Under the pieces are notes generated by a model. That model had not been told where the DNA came from. It ran no database searches and was given only the letters and a program-made list of their open reading frames with translations. From Streptosporangiaceae bacterium (GTDB lineage: Bacteria; Actinomycetota; Actinomycetes; Streptosporangiales; Streptosporangiaceae), in contig JASHQP010000475.1 of assembly GCA_030039095.1 (NCBI GenBank), forward strand, positions 1-9,762: DNA of 9,762 bases, read 5' to 3'. The position numbers and the translations under genes are program-made. Shown in pieces: positions 1 through 5,658 of this stretch (position 1 is its first letter; each line of letters opens with the position of its first letter).

Positions 1-293
1 CCGAGGCCGTCGCTGGTGAGCTTCGCGGCGAGCCTGCGGTAGCCCCCGGCGCCGCCCAGCTCGCCGTTCAGCCGGGAGTGGTCGACCACGTCGTAGCCGT
101 GCGTGCTGCCGGCCGCCGCCTGCAGCACCGGCGAGCAGTACAGGTGGCTGACGCCGAGCTCGGCCAGGTAGCCGGTAATGGCCGCCGCGTCATCGAACGT
201 GAAGCCCGCGTGCAGCTGCACCCGGTAGGTCGCGGCCCGCGGGCGGGGGCGCTCGCTGGGGCTCTTGCGCGAGCCGGGCGCGGGCGTGGCCAT
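1..293 (-). CDS. treY: Malto-oligosyltrehalose synthase, N-terminal part (cut by window edge)
   Basis: This gene encodes the start of TreY, the cytoplasmic GH13-family enzyme that rearranges the reducing-end alpha-1,4 bond of malto-oligosaccharides into an alpha,alpha-1,1 bond, the first step of the TreY/TreZ trehalose route. About 97 residues are visible. After a basic Pro/Arg-rich leader of about 20 residues comes TYRVQLHAGFTFDDAAA, then YLAELGVSHLYCSPVLQA and GSTHGYDVVDHSRLNGELGG. These are the classic opening beta-alpha segments of TreY, with SPVLQA and the GSTHGYDV block as hallmarks. I chose the ATG at 291-293 because a GGAG Shine-Dalgarno lies 7 nt upstream and the conserved TYR..Q block follows at normal distance. 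The rest of the gene, including catalytic residues, lies outside the window. It is transcribed in the same direction as the kinase operon behind it, but 185 bp and a hairpin separate them, so it is probably independent. Family identification is confident from motifs; function is inferred from family. Confidence 0.9.
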   Translation of the reverse strand, partial: MATPAPGSRKSPSERPRPRAATYRVQLHAGFTFDDAAAITGYLAELGVSHLYCSPVLQAAAGSTHGYDVVDHSRLNGELGGAGGYRRLAAKLTSDGL

Positions 294-418
294 CAGGCGG
301 CTCCAGGGGAAGGCTGGCAGAAACGGCGACGCCGTCCACCCGCAAGGTGCCCGCTGCGCCCGGGATCTAACCAAGTGCTCGGGTTTCGCCGGCGCACGCC
401 TTCAGGCCCACCGCATGA

Positions 419-458
419 ATGTACCGATGGGCGCGCACTTGCGAGCCCGTTGGTACAT
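419..458. terminator. 40-nt hairpin beyond the kinase gene, terminator candidate
   Basis: A near-perfect inverted repeat lies 20 nt past the kinase stop codon. The outer arms are 419-432 and 445-458 (14 nt each). Inside them CGCA/TGCG pairs again around a 2-nt loop, with one G/A mismatch between the two stems. Read as plus-strand RNA every outer pair forms, two as G-U. Read as minus-strand RNA those two become A-C mismatches. No T-run follows on either side. Its position suggests a terminator for the minus-strand regulator-kinase operon, but strand preference and lack of a T-tract leave an operator or small-RNA structure possible. Confidence 0.5.
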
Positions 459-478
459 CCACGCCCGCGTGGGCGCCG

Positions 479-2008
479 TCAGCTGGCCAGGTCGGCGGGG
501 ACCGTACTGGTGGCGGGCATGGTGAGGGTGACCCGCAGGCCGTGCGGCTGGTTGAGCTGAGCCTGCGTGATGCCGCCGTGGGCGGCGGCGACCGCGGTGA
601 CGATCGCCAGGCCCAGGCCCGACCCGGGCCGCGCGGATGGGGCTGAGGCGCGGTAGAAACGGTCGAACAGCCGGGAAAGCTCCCCGGCCGGCACGCCCGG
701 GCCGTCGTCGCTGACCTCGACCACGACGGTGCCGTCGCTTTCTTCGGCAAGGATCGTCGCCACCGTGCCCGCCGGGGTATGCGTGCTGACGTTGGCCAGC
801 AGGTTGTCGGCGGCCCGGCGCAGCAGCTCCTCGTCGCCCTCCATGACCAGGCCGGGGTCGATGGTCGCGCACCAGGTGCGCTGGGGGTCGGCGACACGGG
901 CACGGGCCACGCAGCCTTGCAGCACCTCGCCGAGGTCGACCGGCTCTTCCTCCTGGGCGGGATGCTGGTCGAGGCGGGCCAGCCGGAGCATGTCGTCGAC
1001 CAGCCCGCTCATCCGCGTGGCCTCCAGCGTGATCCGGCGCATCGCCTCGTCCACCTGCGGCCGCTCGGTCAGCGCTCCCTGCTGGTACAGCTCGGCGTTG
1101 GCGCGCAGCGACGCCAGCGGCGTGCGCAGCTCGTGGCTCGCGTCGGCGAAGAATCGCCGGGTAGCCTCCTGGCTGGCCTCGCGCTCGGTGATGAAGTCCT
1201 CGATGCGCGACAGCATCCCGTTCAGCGCGACGCCGAGCCGGCCGACCTCGGTCCGCGGATCCTGCGGGCCGACCCGGCTGGTCAGGTCGCCGGCGGTGAT
1301 CGCGTCGGCCTGGCCCGCCATGGTCTCGATGGGCCGCAGCCCGCGGCGCATGATCCAGGCGACGCCACCCGCCGCGACAAGCCCGGCGGCGGCCGAGCCG
1401 ATAATGAGAATCAGCTCGAGCTGCCCGACCGTCCGGTTGACTCCGGCGAGGCTGGTGTCCGCCACAATTACGGTGCGGCCAGGGCCGGGCCTGGCCAGCA
1501 GCCGCAGCGGCTCGTTCCCCCGGGTGCTGCTCGCCGTCCACGCCTGGCCGCTGGCGGCCATCGCGGCGAGGTGCTTCTGCGTGCCGAGCCGGGGCGCCAG
1601 CCCTCCGCCGCCAACGACGATGCCCCTGATCGTCAGGCTGGGCGACACGCCCATGACGGACGTGCCGGTGACGAGCTCGACCGAGAACGGCTGGAGGAAC
1701 GGCGCATGGAGGCGAGCCGACGCCGGGACCTGGACGCTGTGCGGCTTGGAGGGCACGCGCTGCACCTTGCCCTGTGGCGGGCGCCGGGACGCAGGGCTCT
1801 CGATCTGCGTATTCTTCGAGATTAGATTGGCCAGCCGGTACAGGCCGATGAGGTTCTGCAGCTGCGAGTCGGTCTGGCCGGTCAGGTAGGTGCGCAGCGC
1901 CGTGACCCCGGCGACGTCGAACGCTGCGAGCGCGACGAGCGTGACCAGCAGCACACCGGCCAGGACCCGGGTGCGCAGCAGGGCCCGGCGGGGCCGGCCG
2001 AGCCTCAT
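479..2008 (-). CDS. Membrane sensor histidine kinase (HAMP-HisKA-HATPase)
   Basis: This 509-residue protein is the sensor of a two-component system: it autophosphorylates on His and passes the phosphate to the regulator encoded just upstream. A basic N-terminus leads into membrane helix 1 (about 12-37). An extracytoplasmic domain of about 160 residues follows (38-197), with no recognised fold and no cysteines. Helix 2 is at about 198-219, then a HAMP linker (220-272, IMRRGLRPIETMA). The H-box FFADASHELRTPLASLR places the phospho-acceptor at His292. The ATPase domain shows an N-box DNLLANVSTHTP (401-412; Asn402 and Asn406), G1 DDGPG (434-438), F-box RLFDRFYR (446-453) and G2 GSGLGLAIV (462-470). 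All catalytic boxes are intact and the length is normal. Its ATG overlaps the regulator stop as ATGA, so the two are translationally coupled. The signal is unknown; divergent lipoproteins suggest an envelope cue. It belongs to a different subgroup from the broken kinase at 4837-5370. Confidence 0.95.
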   Translation of the reverse strand: MRLGRPRRALLRTRVLAGVLLVTLVALAAFDVAGVTALRTYLTGQTDSQLQNLIGLYRLANLISKNTQIESPASRRPPQGKVQRVPSKPHSVQVPASARLHAPFLQPFSVELVTGTSVMGVSPSLTIRGIVVGGGGLAPRLGTQKHLAAMAASGQAWTASSTRGNEPLRLLARPGPGRTVIVADTSLAGVNRTVGQLELILIIGSAAAGLVAAGGVAWIMRRGLRPIETMAGQADAITAGDLTSRVGPQDPRTEVGRLGVALNGMLSRIEDFITEREASQEATRRFFADASHELRTPLASLRANAELYQQGALTERPQVDEAMRRITLEATRMSGLVDDMLRLARLDQHPAQEEEPVDLGEVLQGCVARARVADPQRTWCATIDPGLVMEGDEELLRRAADNLLANVSTHTPAGTVATILAEESDGTVVVEVSDDGPGVPAGELSRLFDRFYRASAPSARPGSGLGLAIVTAVAAAHGGITQAQLNQPHGLRVTLTMPATSTVPADLAS

Positions 2009-2772
2009 CGGTGCCCGTCCGTCACGCTGAGCTCGCGCGGCAGCCGCAGCGTATAGCCGACGCCGCGCTGGGTGTGGATCACGTCGGGGCCGAGCGCAGC
2101 GAGTTTGCGCCGCAGGTAGGCGATGTACGTGGCGACGACCGTGCTCGACCCGCCGAAGTCGTAGTCCCAGACGTGGTCCAGCAGCTGTGCCCGCGTGAGC
2201 ACGCGGCCCGGGTTCAGCATGAGGTAGCGAAGCAGCCGGAACTCGGTCGGCGAGAGCTCGATCTCCTGGCCACCCCGGCGCACCTGGTAGCTGTCCTGGT
2301 CCAGCTCGATGTCGGCGAACGTGAGCACCGGCCCGCCGGCCCGTTCCGGGCGGGTGCGGCGCAGCACGCTGCGGATGCGGGCCGCGAGCTCCTCCAGGCC
2401 GAACGGCTTCGTCAGGTAGTCGTCGCCGCCGATCGTGAGCCCGGTCACCTTGTCGGCCTGGGTGTCACGGGCGGTCAGGAAGATCACCGGAACCCGGCTG
2501 CCGTCCCGGCGCAGCCGGCGCACCACGTCGAAGCCGTCCAGGCCGGGCAGCATCACGTCGAGCACCAGCAGATCGAACCGGCCGTCGCGGGCCAGCCGCA
2601 GTGCGTCCGAGCCGTTGTCGGCGGTGGTCACCTCGAAGCCGAGGAACCGCAGCGACGTGGCGACCGCGTCGCGCAGGAACGGCTCGTCGTCAACGACCAG
2701 CAGCCCGCCGTGATCGGCAGGCAGGTCAGCCGCCGGCTCGCTCATCAGCACACTCCCTATCCCGGCTGCCAT
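2005..2772 (-). CDS. OmpR-family response regulator
   Basis: This 255-residue DNA-binding regulator is the partner of the downstream kinase. The receiver domain spans about residues 22-140: acidic pair Asp28-Asp29 in LLVVDDEP, phospho-acceptor Asp72 in LLVLDVMLPGLDGF, switch Thr100 in FLTARD, and Lys122 in YLTKPFGLEELAARI. A winged-helix Trans_reg_C domain follows (about 147-245), with IELSPTEFRLLRYL, the recognition-helix region TVVATYIAYLRRKL and the terminal wing IHTQRGVGYTLR. Two starts compete. The ATG at 2770-2772 has GAGGTGATC, a nine-base match to the anti-Shine-Dalgarno, with GAGG 7 nt from the start. The ATG at 2743-2745, which would give MSEPAADL and 246 residues, has GGGAG at 7 nt. 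I keep the longer form; the domains are the same in both. The gene is divergent from the lipoprotein genes, and three phased heptamers lie 26-54 nt upstream of its start, suggesting autoregulation. Confidence 0.95.
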   Translation of the reverse strand: MAAGIGSVLMSEPAADLPADHGGLLVVDDEPFLRDAVATSLRFLGFEVTTADNGSDALRLARDGRFDLLVLDVMLPGLDGFDVVRRLRRDGSRVPVIFLTARDTQADKVTGLTIGGDDYLTKPFGLEELAARIRSVLRRTRPERAGGPVLTFADIELDQDSYQVRRGGQEIELSPTEFRLLRYLMLNPGRVLTRAQLLDHVWDYDFGGSSTVVATYIAYLRRKLAALGPDVIHTQRGVGYTLRLPRELSVTDGHR

Positions 2773-2797
2773 CGGATCACCTCACCGCTAATCCCCT

Positions 2798-2826
2798 GTG
2801 TGATCTGAATTTGAGTTTGATGTGAG
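2798..2826 (-). promoter_or_regulatory. Three 11-bp-phased heptamers upstream of the response regulator
   Basis: On the minus strand the heptamers CTCACAT, CTCAAAT and ATCACAC (plus-strand 2820-2826, 2809-2815 and 2798-2804) are separated by exactly 4 nt each, giving an 11-bp period on one face of the helix. OmpR/PhoB-type regulators bind such head-to-tail repeats. The block lies 26 nt upstream of the regulator start. The same heptamer recurs toward the lipoprotein genes at 2857-2874. Autoregulation by the neighbouring regulator is an inference. The Streptomyces PHO box has the same period with unit GTTCACC, so a PhoP-like protein is an alternative. Confidence 0.55.
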
Positions 2827-2856
2827 CCCGCGGCCGACGCCGGTCGCTCCCGGTAC

Positions 2857-2874
2857 CTCACACCGAACTCACAC
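2857..2874 (+). promoter_or_regulatory. Two phased CTCACAC heptamers upstream of the lipoprotein genes
   Basis: Two identical heptamers CTCACAC (2857-2863 and 2868-2874) are separated by CGAA, an exact 11-bp period. They share a core with the triple box on the opposite strand 30 bp away and are retained, with one change (TTCACAC), in the duplicated leader at 5380-5397. They lie about 80 nt upstream of the GTG start of the first lipoprotein gene. I see no convincing -10 element, so the promoter itself is not placed. They are a candidate binding site for the adjacent OmpR-family regulator. Confidence 0.55.
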
Positions 2875-2956
2875 GCAACGCGCGCGGCGATCTGACGTCC
2901 GGCCAGGAACATGGTGCCGCCGGGACCTTCGGCCCAAGGATAAGGACGACCGGGTG
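2858..2956 (+). repeat. Lipoprotein leader, copy A of a dispersed duplication
   Basis: This promoter/leader stretch from the heptamer box through the GTG start codon recurs at 5381-5480 in the same orientation. The first 22 bases (2858-2879 and 5381-5402) are identical. After that roughly four in five positions match by eye, with one short indel near the ribosome binding site. Conservation ends soon after the GTG. The copy includes the heptamer box, an AGGA ribosome binding site with a 7-nt spacer and the start codon. It looks like a duplicated regulatory cassette, not a mobile element: no terminal inverted repeats or transposase are present. Confidence 0.8.
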
Positions 2957-3496
2957 AAACAGGACAGTGCCAGGATCCGCCGTTGCGGTTGCGGCCTGCG
3001 CCAGGCCGCCGTCGCGGCCACCGCGACCGCCCTCCTCGCGGCGGCGTGCAGCGGCGGCGGATCACGCCCGTCGGGCCCGGCAACCCCCGGCCCGGACAGC
3101 GTCCAGCAGATGGACCTGTTCGCAAGCTGCATGCGCAGCCACGGCGAGCCAAGCTTCTACTTGACCAGCCGGCAGAGCAACTCGAACCCCTCGGCCACGG
3201 TCCTGTCGATCATGGGGTATCAGGTCACCGGCATTGATCCCCAGACTGCCCAGTTCGCCTCCGCGATGAAGGCGTGCAAGCACCTGCTGCCCGGCGGCGG
3301 CGGCCAGCCCGTTAGCCAGAAGGAGCTCAACAGCCTGGTGAAGTCCGCCGAGTGCATGCGGGCGCACGGCTTCCCCGACTACCCCGATCCCGAGCGCGCG
3401 CCGGACGGCGGCGTCGAGGAGAAGCCGCTGCCCTCCGGCATCGAAATCAGCTCCCCGCAGTTCCAGGCCGCGGAGAAGACCTGCGGAGGGGGATAG
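2954..3496 (+). CDS. Secreted lipoprotein with two CMRxHG motifs (first of pair)
   Basis: This 180-residue protein belongs to a poorly characterised actinobacterial family of small lipoproteins; I know no assigned biochemical role. The start is the GTG at 2954-2956: AAGGA lies 7 nt upstream, and translation from it gives a textbook lipoprotein signal, a basic region (residues 1-16), a hydrophobic stretch (17-31) and a lipobox ending LLAAAC with lipidated Cys32. The same frame stays open upstream to 2822, but that would bury the signal peptide. After a Gly/Ser/Pro linker the mature part shows an internal repeat. The first half has CMRSHG (59-64) and later Cys108 before KHLLP. The second half has CMRAHG (134-139), FPDYPDP and Cys177 in AEKTCGGG. 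Four cysteines outside the lipobox suggest two disulfides, one per half. It is followed 4 nt later by a paralogue. The divergent regulator and the heptamer box suggest two-component control. Confidence 0.85.
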   Translation: MKQDSARIRRCGCGLRQAAVAATATALLAAACSGGGSRPSGPATPGPDSVQQMDLFASCMRSHGEPSFYLTSRQSNSNPSATVLSIMGYQVTGIDPQTAQFASAMKACKHLLPGGGGQPVSQKELNSLVKSAECMRAHGFPDYPDPERAPDGGVEEKPLPSGIEISSPQFQAAEKTCGGG

Positions 3497-3500
3497 CGCG

Positions 3501-4136
3501 ATGGAACCACAAGTGACAGGTTCACGAGAACGACGGCGGCAGCGCCGGGCGGGCCTTCTGGCCGCGACGGCGGGCGCCGCCCTGCTGGCGTCGGCGTGCG
3601 GAGGCGCGAGCACGGCAGGCGCCGACGCGTTCCTTGGCGGGACGTACACCCAGTCGGTCGCGTTCGCCAAGTGCATGCGATCGCACGGCGTGCCCCAGTT
3701 TCCTGCCCCCGACGGGCAGGGGAACTTCAATAACTCCCAGATCGAGTCGATCACCCAGGGCAATCCCCACGCTCGCAACGCCTTCGCGGACTGCGATTCG
3801 CTGCTGCCGAACGAGGGCACCGGGCTGAGCGTGACGCAGTTGCAGGACATGCAGCAGCAGAACCTCAGGAACGCGGTAAAGGCCGCGCACTGCATGCGGG
3901 CGCACGGAATCGAAGACTTCCCCGACCCCGACGGGTCCACGCAAGCGTCCGGCGTCAACTGGCAGCCGGTACAGTCGGCCATCCAGAGCGGCCGCGTCGA
4001 CACCGGCGCGCCGTCCTACGAGGCCGCATACGACACATGCTCGGGAAAGCGGGTGGGCGGCCCCATTCCGCCGAACTTCGCGCCGGGGTTCGTGCCCCCG
4101 TCGCCCGGCACCGGGCCCGGGTCCGCGGCCGGGTGA
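3501..4136 (+). CDS. Secreted lipoprotein with two CMRxHG motifs (second of pair)
   Basis: This 211-residue paralogue of the preceding gene lies only 4 nt behind it. Its ribosome binding site GGAGGGGGA sits in the last codons of the first gene, so the two are surely co-translated. The signal peptide runs through RRRQRRAGLLAATAGAALLASAC with lipobox Cys33. The mature part repeats the same pattern: FAKCMRSHGVPQFPAPDG (Cys58, His62) with Cys98 before DSLLP, then CMRAHGIEDFPDPDG (Cys131, His135) with Cys180 in YDTCSG. A Pro/Gly-rich tail of about 25 residues (186-211) is absent from the first protein. Cysteine number and order match between the paralogues although the sequence between them has diverged strongly, arguing that the cysteine/histidine framework matters. 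The function is unknown; metal or haem binding and a disulfide-stabilised sensor or adaptor are all possible. It is convergent with vapC, 44 nt away. Confidence 0.85.
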   Translation: MEPQVTGSRERRRQRRAGLLAATAGAALLASACGGASTAGADAFLGGTYTQSVAFAKCMRSHGVPQFPAPDGQGNFNNSQIESITQGNPHARNAFADCDSLLPNEGTGLSVTQLQDMQQQNLRNAVKAAHCMRAHGIEDFPDPDGSTQASGVNWQPVQSAIQSGRVDTGAPSYEAAYDTCSGKRVGGPIPPNFAPGFVPPSPGTGPGSAAG

Positions 4137-4180
4137 GGCACCGCCATCTCGGCCCGCAGCCCGGCCCCGCACGGGTCCGG

Positions 4181-4588
4181 TCAGGCTACGACGATCACCG
4201 TGACGCCCACGGCGTCGTAGGTACCACGCGCCCGCGCGTCGCGGGTCGCCAGGGCCGCGCCATGCTCCTCGGCGGCCAGGGCAACGAGCGCGTCGTAAAC
4301 GGCACCGCCGGCGATGCCAAGGCGAGCCAGCGTGTGCGGCAGTTTGCGGCTGCGCGAACTGCTCAGCACCAGCGGCTTAGGAAACCGGGCGGCCAGCAGC
4401 CGTGCGGCGTCCGCGGGCGCGAGCCGCGCATCGCCGGGCAGCCTGGTGAGGACGGAGTAGGTCTCGGCCAGAGCGTGGCCGGCCAGCGCCACGTCCTGCC
4501 CGTTCCACCACCGCACCACGGCCGCGTGATCGTGATGTGACCGGACGAGCAGCGGAACGGCGACGCTGGTGTCGAGGGCAACCGTCAC
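4181..4588 (-). CDS. vapC: VapC-family PIN-domain ribonuclease toxin
   Basis: This is a 135-residue PIN-domain protein, expected to be an Mg2+-dependent endoribonuclease neutralised by the antitoxin encoded just upstream. Acidic residues of the PIN site are visible: Asp6 in [12 protein letters not shown], Glu42 in [14 protein letters not shown], Asp99 in [12 protein letters not shown] and Asp117 in LATRDARA. The length is typical. The start is GTG at 4586-4588; its last two bases and the next A form the antitoxin stop, giving a GTGA overlap and translational coupling. Family knowledge gives the mechanism; the target RNA cannot be inferred. Nothing in the active site looks broken, so the toxin is probably functional. 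Confidence 0.9.
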   Translation of the reverse strand: MTVALDTSVAVPLLVRSHHDHAAVVRWWNGQDVALAGHALAETYSVLTRLPGDARLAPADAARLLAARFPKPLVLSSSRSRKLPHTLARLGIAGGAVYDALVALAAEEHGAALATRDARARGTYDAVGVTVIVVA

Positions 4589-4821
4589 TTTCGGCCAGCG
4601 TCGATAAGCGCGAAGACCACGTCATCATCGACCGGGGTATCGCCGGCCGCGACGAGCACCCCGTCCTCCTCGACCAGGCGTGCCGTGCGGCCAGTGGGCA
4701 GAATCTGCGCCCCGGCACCGTACGTCGAGATGTCGACCCTCGTGCCCGGGAGCAAACCGAGCGCATCACGGATGGGCTTGGGCAGCACCACCCGGCCTGC
4801 CTGGTCGATGATTGCCTCCAT
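4585..4821 (-). CDS. vapB: VapB-type antitoxin with AbrB/MazE-like DNA-binding domain
   Basis: This 78-residue antitoxin has an N-terminal swapped-hairpin AbrB/MazE-like domain (about residues 2-45: [21 protein letters not shown], then PGTRVDI). The short C-terminal tail ([20 protein letters not shown]) would wrap the VapC active site. The complex usually represses its own promoter. The ATG at 4819-4821 has no Shine-Dalgarno. Instead a TATCGT -10-like hexamer ends 6 nt before it, so the message is probably leaderless. The gene starts only 15 nt from the stop of the broken kinase, on the same strand, so vapBC abuts a decaying gene. Confidence 0.9.
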   Translation of the reverse strand: MEAIIDQAGRVVLPKPIRDALGLLPGTRVDISTYGAGAQILPTGRTARLVEEDGVLVAAGDTPVDDDVVFALIDAGRK

Positions 4822-4848
4822 GGGAAAACGATACCATTACAATCCCAT
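4820..4848 (-). promoter_or_regulatory. vapBC promoter and candidate VapB operator
   Basis: This short A/T-richer patch stands out in GC-rich surroundings. On the minus strand TATCGT (plus 4828-4833) fits the actinobacterial TANNNT -10 consensus and places the predicted transcription start on the A of the vapB ATG. No good -35 is seen. A 6-bp inverted repeat, ATGGGA (4820-4825) and TCCCAT (4843-4848) around a 17-nt centre, flanks the -10 element and overlaps the start codon, a plausible site for autorepression by VapBC. The stop codon of the broken kinase also lies inside this element. Confidence 0.5.
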
Positions 4849-5370
4849 AACCTCGGCGGCGTCAGCGGCGGAACACGGCGCAGCGGCCTCGGCGGTGCTC
4901 GGCTCCCGCTGAGCGGCCGGAACTCCGTCCGCCGGGATCCTGACCTGGAGGTGCATGCCGCCGCCGGGCCGGGCCCGGGCCGTGAGGGTGCCGCCGTGCG
5001 CGGTGGCGATGGAGCGGGCGATCGCCAGGCCGTGGCCGTCGCCGTCGCTGCTCCGGGCGGTGGCCAAGCGCTGGAACGGCGGCCTCGACCGTGCCGCCGG
5101 GAACGTTGTGCCGCACGGCGTTGTCCACCAGGTTCGCCACCAGCCGAGTGATCAGGTCGGGGTCGCCGGGCAGCGGCACCGAGCGACGTCGCCACGTCCA
5201 GCCCGCGCCGCGCGGCCTCCGCGGCGGCGGACGCCAGGCAGCCCCTGGCCACCTTGGCCAGGTCGGCGGGCTCGCACCGGCCGACCCCGGCCTCGCTGGT
5301 CGCGAGCGTGAGCAGCGCCTCCAGCATGCGCTCCTGCTGCTGGCCGGACTCCAGCAGCTCGGCGGCGCAC
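4837..5370 (-). pseudogene. Histidine kinase remnant, truncated and frameshifted
   Basis: This is the C-terminal half of a second histidine kinase, spread over three reading frames. From about 5360 down it reads ELLESGQQQERMLEALLTLA and EPADLAKVARGCL (end of the dimerisation helices). Near 5180 it continues in another frame as PLPGDPDLITRLVANLVDNA (N-box). Near 5070 it resumes in the third frame as QRLATARSSDGDGHGLAIAR and IATAHGGTLTARARPGGG (G2 region), ending at a TAA at 4837-4839. The whole upstream part (membrane helices, HAMP, His box) is missing, the G1 DxGPG box has been deleted between the second and third pieces, and G2 reads HGLAI instead of the usual HGLGL. It cannot encode a working kinase. 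Its subgroup differs from the intact kinase at 479-2008, so it is not a simple recent copy. The broken end abuts the duplicated lipoprotein leader at 5380. Confidence 0.85.
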
Positions 5371-5379
5371 CCGGCTCGC

Positions 5380-5397
5380 TTCACACCGAACTCACAC
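5380..5397 (+). promoter_or_regulatory. Phased heptamer box retained in the second leader copy
   Basis: TTCACAC (5380-5386) and CTCACAC (5391-5397), separated by CGAA, repeat the 11-bp-phased box seen at 2857-2874 with a single base changed. It sits upstream of the lipoprotein remnant and about 260 nt upstream of the adaptor gene. If bound by the regulator encoded at 2005-2772 it would put the transporter operon under the same control. That is inferred from sequence identity, not shown. Confidence 0.5.
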
Positions 5398-5480
5398 GCA
5401 ACCCGCGCGGCGGTCTGACGCCCGGACACGAGCATTGTGGCGCCGGGACCTTCAGACCCAGACGACAGGACGATCAAGTG
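5381..5480 (+). repeat. Lipoprotein leader, copy B of a dispersed duplication
   Basis: This is the second copy of the leader at 2858-2956, same orientation, with the first 22 bases identical and the rest clearly related. It keeps the heptamer box, an AGGA ribosome binding site 7 nt before the start, and the GTG at 5478-5480. Its left end joins the broken kinase directly. The regulator gene and triple heptamer box that should stand between kinase and leader, as in the intact cassette, are absent, which marks a deletion junction near 5371-5380. Confidence 0.8.
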
Positions 5481-5595
5481 AACGACAGCAGCGGCCGCCA
5501 CCGGGGCGGTCGCACCGACGGGCTTCGACACGAAGTCGGCGCAGTTCCAGGCGGCGGCGAAGACCTGCGGCGTTTTCGCGCCACCCGGCGGTTGA
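5478..5595 (+). pseudogene. Lipoprotein remnant with internal deletion
   Basis: The GTG at 5478 is followed by about 14 codons (NDSSGRHRGGRTDG) with no signal peptide. Then, in a different frame, comes the C-terminal signature GFDTKSAQFQAAAKTCG (5521-5571), ending at TGA 5593-5595. That tail matches the last residues of the intact lipoprotein at 2954-3496 (SSPQFQAAEKTCGGG). Everything between is missing: signal peptide, lipobox and both CMRxHG motifs, about 140 codons. It is therefore an out-of-frame internal deletion derivative of a CMRxHG lipoprotein gene. Translation from the GTG in its own frame runs on to 5639 as unrelated residues. Confidence 0.8.
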
Positions 5596-5658
5596 CAACG
5601 AATGAGCTGGCCGGACCCGGCCGGCCCTATGAAGGGTGATAGGCGATGAGCAGTACCG

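Noticed and set aside
729..1889. Long plus-strand open frames opposite the histidine kinase (also 402-1541 on the minus strand in another frame)
   Set aside because: They overlap a gene with all kinase motifs in order, their translations are Arg/Ala/Ser-rich with no domain pattern, and long antisense frames are expected at this GC content.
2011..2808. 265-codon plus-strand frame opposite the response regulator
   Set aside because: It is a mirror of a well-supported OmpR-family gene and its translation shows no recognisable motif.
2822..2953. In-frame extension of the first lipoprotein to an ATG at 2822
   Set aside because: It would bury the lipoprotein signal peptide and run through the heptamer boxes. 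The GTG at 2954 has a good ribosome binding site and is conserved in the second leader copy.
2954..4136. CMRxHG as a cytochrome c haem-attachment motif
   Set aside because: Covalent haem attachment needs CxxCH. Here there is one cysteine, and the histidine is four residues on, so no c-type haem call is justified.
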